A DNA stretch of 5,945 bases from Tannerella sp. (GTDB lineage: Bacteria > Bacteroidota > Bacteroidia > Bacteroidales > Tannerellaceae). Shown piece after piece: positions 1-5,829 of the stretch. Numbering within the stretch: the stretch's first letter is position 1; each line of letters opens with the position of its first letter. The stretch lies in NCBI GenBank assembly GCA_031263835.1, contig JAISEZ010000029.1:1-5945 (forward strand), given 5' to 3'. The notes beneath the pieces were generated by a model. The model had not been told where the DNA came from. It was given only the letters and a program-made list of their open reading frames with translations, and made no database searches. Made by a program: the position numbers and the translations under genes.

Positions 1-116
1 AACGTGCGACGGACTCCTCACGCCTGCGGCGGATTTGCCCAATCGCTTTCCTGTACTACATTCTGTTTTATGTAAATCTTTCAAAGAACTCCTTTTTGCG
101 CTTTTCGCAAAACCGG
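1..116 (-). promoter_or_regulatory. Putative 5' leader of a stable RNA (rRNA-like) operon, partial
   Basis: This leftward transcribed region lies downstream of the tandem promoters and has no convincing protein gene on either strand. At its 5' end sits a hairpin with arms 94-100 and 106-112 (TTTTGCG/CGCAAAA, 5-nt loop). After that the minus strand reads AGTTCTTTGAAAGATTTACA and then GTAGTACAGGAAAGCG. From memory, these words resemble the leader in front of 16S rRNA genes in Bacteroidales, where a TTCTTTGA box is common. The 16S 5' end itself is not in the window, so the rRNA assignment is inference. A leader for another structured RNA or an abundant protein gene is the alternative. Confidence 0.4.
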
Positions 117-119
117 ACG

Positions 120-152
120 GCAAAGGTAATCCCTTTTCGCTTTCGCTCCAAA
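120..152 (-). promoter_or_regulatory. Proximal leftward Bacteroidetes-type promoter
   Basis: The minus strand reads TTTG (149-152), a 20-bp spacer and TACCTTTGC (120-128). CTTTTC (101-106 and 251-256) and GCAAAGGTA (120-128 and 270-278) recur at a 150-bp offset, and CCAAACTTT (148-156 and 297-305) at 149 bp, so the two promoter modules look like a duplication. The expected transcription start lies near 113-116, at the base of a hairpin at 94-112. Confidence 0.75.
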
Positions 153-269
153 CTTTCAGGCAGCTTTTTTCGGTCCTTCCCCGAAAAATACCCTTCAGTC
201 CGGTGTGCGTCCGCGGGCTTTTATCCCGCCTTTCCCTTTTTTGCAACACGCTTTTCTCTTAAAGCGGGT

Positions 270-301
270 GCAAAGGTAGATATTTTTTCTTCTCCACCAA
301 A
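270..301 (-). promoter_or_regulatory. Distal leftward Bacteroidetes-type promoter
   Basis: Read on the minus strand this is TTTG (298-301), a 19-bp spacer, then TACCTTTGC (270-278), a full match to the Bacteroidetes primary-sigma consensus TTTG-N19-21-TAnnTTTG. Upstream of it (about 302-340) the minus strand is rich in A-tracts, as in an UP element. It fires leftward, toward position 1. The layout is duplicated almost exactly at 120-152, which suggests tandem P1/P2 promoters of a strongly expressed transcript. Confidence 0.75.
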
Positions 302-412
302 CTTTTTCAAGAGTTTTTTTCAAAGAAAATCACAAACGCCTGATTCTATTTGATTTAAAATTTCATCTTTCCGTCATTTTCTTTACAGAGACCGGAATCA
401 TTCTTCTTCCGA

Positions 413-2827
413 TTAAATATCTACGACTACGCGTACATTCATCTGACGGCCGGTCAAATAATTGGGAACAGCATACTGCTGATTATATACGTCTGTAATC
501 CAATAGTATGAGTTTGTATTCCGGATGCCGAGCAAGTTAAACACATCCACGCCCAGCCAGATATTTTTGAAATTCCGGAAAAAACGCCTGTCCATAATCG
601 CATCGGCGCCACTGGCCAGCTGATAGGTCATGCCTATATCTACACGACGGTAGGGCGGTGTACGGTGATAACCGTCTTCATAGCCCTTACGGGGAACCGT
701 GACGGGATATCCGCCGGCCAGTACGCCTTTCAGATTCAGCATCGCCCGCTTGTAGCCGGGAAAATAATCCTGAAAGTAAAGCGAAATGTTGTAACCCTGA
801 CTGTTAGGCAAAGGCGCTTTCGTAATGCCGCGGATGGTTTGCTCCGACTTCATCAGCGATAAGCTAATCCACGAATCCGTACCGGGCACCATCTCTCCGA
901 AAAATTTCATGTCTATCCCGGCAATGTATCCCTTCGCGCAGTTCTCGCCATAATAACGGACTTTTACATTATCTACCGTGTAGGGGTTCAACCGGTCTAA
1001 CTTTTTATAATACAGTTCCGTCGTCAGCTTGAAATTTCGCCCCACCGCACGAAAAACATAATCCCCCCCGCCAATCAGATGAACCGAACGCTGGGACTTC
1101 AGCCGGTCGTTCAACCGGATGATGCTGTTGTCATGCTCATCTTTCGCTTCCACTCGCAGTTCCCTGTAAAAAGGGGACTGATAATACACGCCGGACGCCA
1201 GACGGAATGTCCAGTTCTGATTGGCATTCGGGATAAAACCCAGGGAAATGCGCGGACTGAAAATAAATTCCCGGTTATACGTCCAGTAGCTGCCCCGTAG
1301 GCCTCCCACAATCGTAAACAATCCCTGTTCCGAACGGAATTTGAACACATCCTGCATGTAGGCGGAAAGTCGGGCGCTTTCCAGCTGATTGTCCGAAAAG
1401 AGATTCGCAATCACGTTCACGTCCGTACCGGTCTGGGGCAGCGAATAACCGGACGAATCACGGCTTTCCCATTCGCTGATTTTATCGCCAATCCGTTCCT
1501 GCTGAATATTTGCGCCCCACTTCAACGTGTGATTGCCGGCCAGTTTTGTCACGCCATACAATCCGGCATGAACGACGCGGGCCAGTAAACGGTTGCGGGC
1601 GTGCTCGCGGTAACTGGCCAGCGACAGGATTTCCAGGGCGTCTTCCGAATCGTTTTCGGCGGCAATATCCATCCAGTAAACGCCGGTGATGTCGTAGCTT
1701 TCTTCCTCCCGGCTGTGAAAACCGAACGCCTGCAAACCGATTTCAGACTGCTCGCCCAGCGAACGTTTCAACGTGAACGCGCCATACAGCGTCTGGAACC
1801 TGTCGCGCTCCATCCCGCCGAATCCCACGTGAAATTTCTGCGGATTGTCCATCGTGCCGAAAGCGGTCTCCCGGCTGTGAGGCGTAAACTTATAGTTATT
1901 CAGGGACATATTCCCCAGAAAATTGATTTCCCAGGCCGGGGACAAACGGCAGGTCCAATAGGTCTGAAAATCCACGAAACTCGGGTCGTAATCGGCGTCG
2001 GTATCCATTGTGGCCAGCAACGAACGCCCTGTTTTATACCGCAGTCCGGAGACCTGCGTAAATTTTCCGGTCGAACTGCCGACGTAAGCGCTCGCCCCCA
2101 TCAAACTGGCGGAGACCGAGGCTTCAAACGCCCTGGGCTGCTTGTATTTAATATCCAGCGCCGAACTCATCTTATCGCCGTACCGCGCCTCAAAACCTCC
2201 GGCCGAAAACTGCACGGCTTCCGTCAGGTTCGGGTTGATGAAGCTCAATCCTTCCTGCTCGCCCGAACGAATCAGCAGCGGACGAAAGACTTCCATCCCG
2301 TTTACATACACGATATTTTCGTCGTAACTCCCGCCGCGCACCGAATATTGCGAACTCAGTTCGTTGCCGGACGAAACGCCGGCATAGGTCACCACCAGGC
2401 TTTCAATGTTTCCGCCGGACGGGTCGGGCAGAATCTTCAGCCGGTCGGCATCAATCGTTTCCATGGTGGTCGTTTGCCGCTGAGTGGCTGTCACACTCAC
2501 TTCGGCCAGTTCAATCGACGCATAATTCATCTGCACATTCACGCGCATGTCCTGAGCGGCATGAGGAATGATGCGCTGGGCTTTGTTATACCCCAAACAG
2601 GAAAACAGCAGCGTAACGGAATCACCCGGCGCAACCGAAAGAGAATAAAAGCCTTCTTCATTGGTCATCGTACCGAGGAGCGTATGCTGCACCTGAACGG
2701 CGACCAAATCCAGCGGACTCCCGTCGGCATCCCGCACATTCCCGGAAATCCGAATCCGTCCGCCCTGAGCCAGTCCGTTCACAGACAGGGACAAAAACAA
2801 CAGCGCTACCAGCGCACGCATCTTCAT
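413..2827 (-). CDS. TonB-dependent outer-membrane receptor with carboxypeptidase-regulatory-like N-terminal domain
   Basis: An 804-residue outer-membrane receptor that would import an unknown ligand using TonB/ExbBD energy. Residues 1-20 form a signal peptide (charged MKMR, hydrophobic LVALLFLSLSV, likely cleavage after NGLA). Residues about 25-101 form a carboxypeptidase-regulatory-like beta sandwich (ISGNVRDADGSPL, TNEEGFYSL, LLFSCLGY). A connecting EVSVTAT stretch (109-115) leads into the plug domain (about 115-232), with the typical RGGSYDENIVYVNG at 164-177 and SAGGFEARYGDKMSS. The rest is a long beta-barrel with alternating aromatic strands. The length is shorter than SusC proteins (about 1000 residues), and no SusD partner is present nearby, so it looks like a stand-alone receptor. 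ATG at 2827 is preceded by A-rich sequence without a strong Shine-Dalgarno; M3 is a possible alternative start. No strong terminator follows; the only hint is a 5-bp TTCCG/CGGAA pairing. The substrate cannot be read from the sequence. Confidence 0.93.
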   Translation of the reverse strand: MKMRALVALLFLSLSVNGLAQGGRIRISGNVRDADGSPLDLVAVQVQHTLLGTMTNEEGFYSLSVAPGDSVTLLFSCLGYNKAQRIIPHAAQDMRVNVQMNYASIELAEVSVTATQRQTTTMETIDADRLKILPDPSGGNIESLVVTYAGVSSGNELSSQYSVRGGSYDENIVYVNGMEVFRPLLIRSGEQEGLSFINPNLTEAVQFSAGGFEARYGDKMSSALDIKYKQPRAFEASVSASLMGASAYVGSSTGKFTQVSGLRYKTGRSLLATMDTDADYDPSFVDFQTYWTCRLSPAWEINFLGNMSLNNYKFTPHSRETAFGTMDNPQKFHVGFGGMERDRFQTLYGAFTLKRSLGEQSEIGLQAFGFHSREEESYDITGVYWMDIAAENDSEDALEILSLASYREHARNRLLARVVHAGLYGVTKLAGNHTLKWGANIQQERIGDKISEWESRDSSGYSLPQTGTDVNVIANLFSDNQLESARLSAYMQDVFKFRSEQGLFTIVGGLRGSYWTYNREFIFSPRISLGFIPNANQNWTFRLASGVYYQSPFYRELRVEAKDEHDNSIIRLNDRLKSQRSVHLIGGGDYVFRAVGRNFKLTTELYYKKLDRLNPYTVDNVKVRYYGENCAKGYIAGIDMKFFGEMVPGTDSWISLSLMKSEQTIRGITKAPLPNSQGYNISLYFQDYFPGYKRAMLNLKGVLAGGYPVTVPRKGYEDGYHRTPPYRRVDIGMTYQLASGADAIMDRRFFRNFKNIWLGVDVFNLLGIRNTNSYYWITDVYNQQYAVPNYLTGRQMNVRVVVDI

Positions 2828-2888
2828 AATTCTTTCGTTTATATCCCTATACTAACGGGAAAAAAAGTCTTAGCGTATATTCCCCCGG

Positions 2889-2896
2889 CAAAATTA
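2889..2896 (-). promoter_or_regulatory. -7 box for the TonB-dependent receptor gene
   Basis: The minus strand reads TAATTTTG, matching TAnnTTTG, about 60 nt upstream of the receptor start. The nearest TTTG (2922-2925) is 25 bp away, longer than the usual 19-21, so the -33 part is weak. Confidence rests on the -7 match and on the position in a divergent spacer. Confidence 0.5.
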
Positions 2897-2900
2897 TCGC

Positions 2901-2908
2901 TATCTTTG
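2901..2908 (+). promoter_or_regulatory. -7 box for the nitroreductase-led gene cluster
   Basis: TATCTTTG is a full match to TAnnTTTG and lies 26 bp before the nitroreductase ATG, giving a leader of roughly 20 nt. The expected -33 position (about 2877-2881) reads TATT, a poor match. This box is only 4 bp from the opposing receptor -7 box, so the two promoters overlap. Confidence 0.55.
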
Positions 2909-2934
2909 CCGCCTCTGGATTCAAAAGACAGCTT

Positions 2935-3462
2935 ATGGAAAATTTTACATCACTGATTATCAACCGGCGCAGCACACGCAGATTCACCGGTCAGGCGTTA
3001 TCGCCGGAACAGGCGGCAAGCATCCTGAAAGCCGCACTGACGGCGCCATCTTCCAAAGGCGCCCGTTCGTGGCAGTTTGTGGCGGTTGAAGACAAAAACA
3101 TGCTGAAACAGCTGGCCGGATGCAAAAAAGCCGGCTCGGCGTTCATCGAACACTGCGCCGTAGCCGTCGTCGTCACGGGCGACACGGCCGAAACCGACGC
3201 ATGGATTGAAGATGCGGCCGTGGCTTCCATATACATGCAGCTGCAGGCCGAAGACCTCGGCCTGGGCAGTTGCTGGTGTCAGGTCCGGAACCGTTTAACC
3301 GGAGACCGTGCGGACGCCGAACAGTATGTCCGCGATTTGCTGGGAATCCCCTCCCGCTTCGGCGTCCTGTCCATCATCGGAATCGGACACAGGGAGCAGT
3401 CATGCAGGCCCGTCGACGAAACGCAGCTGCCGTGGGAAAAAGTGCACGCGGGCAGCTGGTAA
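2935..3462 (+). CDS. Small nitroreductase-family FMN oxidoreductase
   Basis: A 175-residue cytoplasmic protein of the nitroreductase fold, which normally works as an FMN-dependent, NAD(P)H-using dimer. The N-terminal signature INRRSTRRFTG (9-19) supplies the arginines that hold the FMN phosphate. APSSKGARSWQFVAV (37-51) is the second flavin-contacting segment. The helix IYMQLQAEDLGLGSCWCQ (99-116) and the C-terminal LGIPSRFGVLSIIGIGHRE complete the family pattern. It is close to the shorter members of the family (about 165-200 residues) and looks intact. The physiological substrate is unknown; nitro compounds, quinones and flavins are all seen in the family. ATG at 2935 is the first in frame and fits the promoter box 26 bp upstream; there is no clear Shine-Dalgarno. 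The next gene starts only 13 bp after the stop, so it is probably the first gene of an operon. Confidence 0.9.
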   Translation: MENFTSLIINRRSTRRFTGQALSPEQAASILKAALTAPSSKGARSWQFVAVEDKNMLKQLAGCKKAGSAFIEHCAVAVVVTGDTAETDAWIEDAAVASIYMQLQAEDLGLGSCWCQVRNRLTGDRADAEQYVRDLLGIPSRFGVLSIIGIGHREQSCRPVDETQLPWEKVHAGSW

Positions 3463-3475
3463 TGTGAAAGAGCGT

Positions 3476-4258
3476 ATGAAACGGGATATGAAAGTCGTCT
3501 TTATCGGTTCGGGAAATGTGGCGACACATCTGTCCGCTGCGATGCAAAAGGCCGGATACGCCATCGAACAGGTGTACAGCCGGAACGAAACAAATGCACG
3601 GACACTGGCCGACCGGCTGCATTGCGACCGGACGGCGAAGACGGGCGAAATCATTTCCACCGCCGACCTTTACGTGTTTGCCGTAAAGGACGACGCCCTG
3701 CCGGAACTCATCGCGCAAACGCCCGCCGGCAACGGCCTCCGGATTCATACGGCGGGCAGCGTGCCGATGGATGTTTTCAAAGGCTACGCCGCACATTACG
3801 GCGTGCTTTATCCCCTGCAAACCTTTTCCAAAAACCGCGACACGGACTTCCGGCGCGTCCCCTGCCTGATTGAAGCGCATCTGCCGGAAGACGAAACGCG
3901 ACTGTACGAAATCGCCGGCCGGCTGTCGGACAGCGTGCAGACACTGTCTTCCGAAAAACGGAAGCGCGTCCACCTGGCAGCCGTGTTTGCCTGCAATTTC
4001 ACCAATCACATGTACGCGCTGGCCGGCAGGCTCGTCCGGGAACAGGGTCTCCCGACCGACCTCCTGCTGCCGCTGATTGACGAAACAGCCGCAAAGATTC
4101 ACGCGCTGTCGCCGTCCGACGCACAAACCGGCCCGGCCGTCCGCGGCGACCGGCAGGTGCTCGACCGCCATCTCGCCCTGCTGTCCGGCGACCCGGCCAT
4201 GCGGGAGGTTTATCAGCTAATCAGTAATCACATTTATAAAGAAAGAAACAGACAATGA
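3476..4258 (+). CDS. Rossmann-fold / DUF2520 domain protein (predicted NAD(P)-binding)
   Basis: About 260 residues. The N-terminal half is a Rossmann domain starting MKVVFIGSGNVATHL, with the glycine-rich loop GSGNVA at 11-16, YSR (34-36) after the second strand and VFAVKDDAL (67-75). HTAGSVP (91-97) and GVLYPLQTFSK (109-119) are the joining segments typical of this family. The C-terminal half is the all-helical DUF2520 domain, with AAVFACNFTNHMYALA (168-183) and TGPAVRGD (218-225). The overall plan resembles pyrroline-5-carboxylate or F420-dependent NADP oxidoreductases, but no substrate can be assigned. The reading frame is open from 3308 inside the nitroreductase gene. I chose ATG 3476 because GAAAGAG lies just before it; ATG 3488 (MKVV...) fits the family's usual start equally well. 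Its stop overlaps the next gene by ATGA, which implies translational coupling with the HAD phosphatase. Confidence 0.88.
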   Translation: MKRDMKVVFIGSGNVATHLSAAMQKAGYAIEQVYSRNETNARTLADRLHCDRTAKTGEIISTADLYVFAVKDDALPELIAQTPAGNGLRIHTAGSVPMDVFKGYAAHYGVLYPLQTFSKNRDTDFRRVPCLIEAHLPEDETRLYEIAGRLSDSVQTLSSEKRKRVHLAAVFACNFTNHMYALAGRLVREQGLPTDLLLPLIDETAAKIHALSPSDAQTGPAVRGDRQVLDRHLALLSGDPAMREVYQLISNHIYKERNRQ

Positions 4259-4776
4259 GCAGCATTCCTTATGACCTGCGCAAAATCCGCGCCTTTCTGT
4301 TTGACGTGGACGGCGTTTTGTCTTCGGACTTCATCCCGCTGGCGGAAAACGGAGACCCGTTGCGAACGGCCAATATCAAAGACGGTTACGCCATGCAACT
4401 GGCCGTCAAATGCGGTTATCAGGTGGGAATCATCACCGGCGCATATACGGAGAACATCCGCACGCGCTATACCCATCTGGGCGTTCAGCATATCTACCTG
4501 CGCAGCACGGTAAAATTGTCCGACTACGAGGATTTCCTCCGGAAAACGGGACTGCAGGACGAAGAGATTGCCTACGCGGGCGACGATATTCCCGACTACG
4601 ACGTGATGCAGCGGGTCGGTCTGGCGGTGGCGCCGGCTTCGGCTGCGCCCGAAATCAAGGCCATTGCCGGTTATGTTTCGTCCAGAAACGGAGGCGAAGG
4701 TATCGCCCGCGAAATCATCGAACAAACCCTGAAAATGCAGGGGCGCTGGATGAAAGACGAAGCGTTCGGATGGTGA
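4255..4776 (+). CDS. KdsC-like HAD phosphatase (3-deoxy-D-manno-octulosonate 8-phosphate phosphatase)
   Basis: A 173-residue cytoplasmic HAD hydrolase of the small cap-less KdsC type, which acts as a tetramer and converts KDO-8-phosphate to KDO for lipopolysaccharide core/lipid A assembly. All four HAD motifs are visible. FDVDGVLS carries nucleophile D17 and acid/base D19, IITG carries T61, K87 sits in STVKLSDY, and GDDIPDYDVM carries D110, D111 and D114 for magnesium. NIKDGYAMQLAVKCGY (40-55) and the late APASAAPEIKAIAGYVSSRNGGEG match KdsC/YrbI proteins. One departure: the segment after motif II reads TGAYTENIRTR, where many KdsC proteins have TGR. No other KDO gene is in the window. The ATG overlaps the DUF2520 stop by 4 bp. 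Assignment to the KdsC family is firm; the exact substrate is inferred, and other sugar-acid phosphates are possible. Confidence 0.87.
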   Translation: MSSIPYDLRKIRAFLFDVDGVLSSDFIPLAENGDPLRTANIKDGYAMQLAVKCGYQVGIITGAYTENIRTRYTHLGVQHIYLRSTVKLSDYEDFLRKTGLQDEEIAYAGDDIPDYDVMQRVGLAVAPASAAPEIKAIAGYVSSRNGGEGIAREIIEQTLKMQGRWMKDEAFGW

Positions 4777-4780
4777 GGAA

Positions 4781-4844
4781 ATTCAAAGATTCAATGATTC
4801 AATGATTCAAAAATTCAATTGTTCAATTATTCAAAGATTCAATC
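4781..4844 (+). repeat. Eight tandem 8-bp ATTCAANN units between kdsC-like and maf genes
   Basis: Exactly 64 bp made of eight contiguous octamers with fixed core TTCAA. The last two bases run AG, TG, TG, AA, TT, TT, AG, TC, and unit 6 begins with G instead of A. The block starts 5 bp after the HAD stop and ends exactly where the Maf ATG begins, so that ATG opens a degenerate ninth octamer (ATGCAGGG). It is very AT-rich compared with the GC-rich genes on both sides. The Maf frame is closed by TGA at 4803-4805 within the array, so copy-number change would alter spacing, not reading frame, of the downstream gene. Confidence 0.92.
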
Positions 4845-5441
4845 ATGCAGGGGGCTATGGCTTTCGAAGATTCAACCCGTCACATCATACTGGCCTCCGC
4901 TTCGCCGCGCCGCAGGGAGTTGCTGAGCGGATTGGGCATTGATTTTGAGGTGCGCGTAATTCCCGGCATCGACGAATCGTATCCCGACGGACTGCCGCCC
5001 GCGGAAATCCCGTGCTACATCGCCCGGAAAAAGGCGGACGCCTACCGGACGGACATGCAGGAGAACGACCTGATTATTACGGCCGACACGGTTGTCATCC
5101 TGGATAACGGGATTCTCGAAAAGCCCCGCGACCGCGACGACGCCATCCGCATGTTGCACCGGCTGGCCGGACGTACGCACGAGGTTGTCACGGGCGTTGT
5201 CATCTCCACCGGCGACCGGCAGTCGGCCTTCTCCGTCACCTCGACGGTGGACTTTGCGCCGCTGACGGACGGGGAAATCCGCTACTACGTCGATACTTTC
5301 CAGCCCTATGACAAGGCCGGTGCATACGGTATCCAGGAATGGATTGGCTACATCGGCGTGCAGGGCATCCACGGCTCGTTTTACAACGTGATGGGACTGC
5401 CCGTACAGCGACTGTACCGGGAACTGAAAAAATACCTTTGA
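4845..5441 (+). CDS. maf: Maf-family nucleoside triphosphate pyrophosphatase (YhdE type, dTTP/UTP)
   Basis: A 198-residue cytoplasmic Maf/Ham1-superfamily enzyme that hydrolyses nucleoside triphosphates to monophosphate and pyrophosphate, probably keeping modified pyrimidine nucleotides out of nucleic acids. It shows the N-terminal phosphate-binding SASPRRREL (18-26), ARKKA (60-64), the TADTVV segment with catalytic D81, ILEKPRD, a GRTHEVVTGV strand, DKAGAYGIQ near residue 160 and the closing GSFYNVMGLPV. The DKAGAYGIQ form is typical of the dTTP/UTP-specific YhdE subgroup rather than the YceF subgroup. Length matches the family. The start is uncertain: ATG 4845 sits right at the end of the 8-bp repeat array, while ATG 4857 (MAFEDSTRHIILAS) gives 194 residues and looks closer to usual Maf N-termini. 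It is fourth in the rightward cluster, with a 68-bp repeat-filled gap before it. No clear intrinsic terminator follows. Confidence 0.92.
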   Translation: MQGAMAFEDSTRHIILASASPRRRELLSGLGIDFEVRVIPGIDESYPDGLPPAEIPCYIARKKADAYRTDMQENDLIITADTVVILDNGILEKPRDRDDAIRMLHRLAGRTHEVVTGVVISTGDRQSAFSVTSTVDFAPLTDGEIRYYVDTFQPYDKAGAYGIQEWIGYIGVQGIHGSFYNVMGLPVQRLYRELKKYL

Positions 5442-5702
5442 AACCGGGTAATCAGCAGTGATACCGTGCGCGGGATGACTTTTCATGGGATGTATTGAGG
5501 AAAAAACCGGAAAGCCTTAAGGGCGAAAAGCGCCGATAACGGCTCGCGCGGCGCTGCCGTGCAGCCGCTCCCATAGAGAATCCTGCCGGTTCTGCCCTGC
5601 CCGGCTTTGCCTGCGATGCCGGCCGGGATTAGACGGAACGACAGACGGTTTCCGGAAACATTTTCGGAGCTCAGGCATTGTCTGGAAATAAACAGGTTAT
5701 AA
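5442..5702. other. Gene-free GC-rich spacer with weak hairpins
   Basis: No convincing coding region on either strand. Small inverted pairs are present: GGCG/CGCC (5522-5525 with 5531-5534), GCTGC/GCAGC around a 3-nt CGT loop (5553-5565), and CCCGGC/GCCGGG (5600-5605 with 5622-5627). CCTTAAGG at 5515-5522 is a perfect 8-bp palindrome, distantly like the core of the array at 5830. None of these is followed by a T-run, so I do not call a terminator. Confidence 0.5.
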
Positions 5703-5817
5703 CGGTTAACAAAGTGCCGTCCCTGCGGGACTTGGAACGGTCGAGGGCCGCTACCGCAGGTGAAGCGCCGCGTAACCTGCGGTTAACAGCGTGCCGTCCC
5801 GCAGGGACGACACTTTG
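5703..5817. repeat. Composite palindromic (REP/RAYT-like) intergenic element
   Basis: The outer arms at 5710-5731 and 5796-5817 are inverted copies matching at 21 of 22 positions (CAAAGTG, then CGTCCCTGCGGGAC on the left). Each arm contains its own short hairpin: GTCCC-TGC-GGGAC on the left and CGTCCC-GCA-GGGACG on the right. An inner 9-bp perfect stem pairs ACCGCAGGT (5753-5761) with ACCTGCGGT (5775-5783). In addition CGGTTAACA-nn-GTGCCGTCCC occurs twice in direct orientation (5703-5723 and 5780-5800, 19 of 21 matches). From memory, GTCCCTGCGGGAC-type palindromes recur between genes in Bacteroidota; copy number elsewhere in this genome cannot be seen here. No transposase is in the window. 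Confidence 0.75.
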
Positions 5818-5829
5818 ATACCCGTTATG

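Noticed and set aside
35..353. Two short plus-strand open frames in the left intergenic region
   Set aside because: They run across both leftward promoters, are rich in F, S and R from pyrimidine-rich DNA, overlap each other, and resemble no protein family.
413..2827. SusC-type glycan importer of a polysaccharide utilisation locus
   Set aside because: The protein is about 200 residues shorter than typical SusC, and no SusD, glycoside hydrolase or regulator gene accompanies it.
1601..2956. A 451-codon open frame on the plus strand opposite the receptor gene
   Set aside because: It mirrors the codons of the clearly recognisable TonB-dependent receptor, has no recognisable domain, and overlaps the nitroreductase start in another frame.
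3308..3475. N-terminal extension of the DUF2520 gene into the nitroreductase gene
   Set aside because: The added residues are the nitroreductase sequence read in another frame; the conserved Rossmann start begins near MKVVFIGSGN.
3374..4171. A 265-codon minus-strand open frame opposite the DUF2520 gene
   Set aside because: The plus-strand protein has clear Rossmann and DUF2520 motifs; the opposite frame has none and is a GC-rich shadow.
4872..5486. A 204-codon minus-strand open frame opposite maf
   Set aside because: Maf motifs on the plus strand are unmistakable; the antisense frame has no family features.
5553..5627. Rho-independent terminator for maf
   Set aside because: The hairpins are short and none is followed by a run of T.
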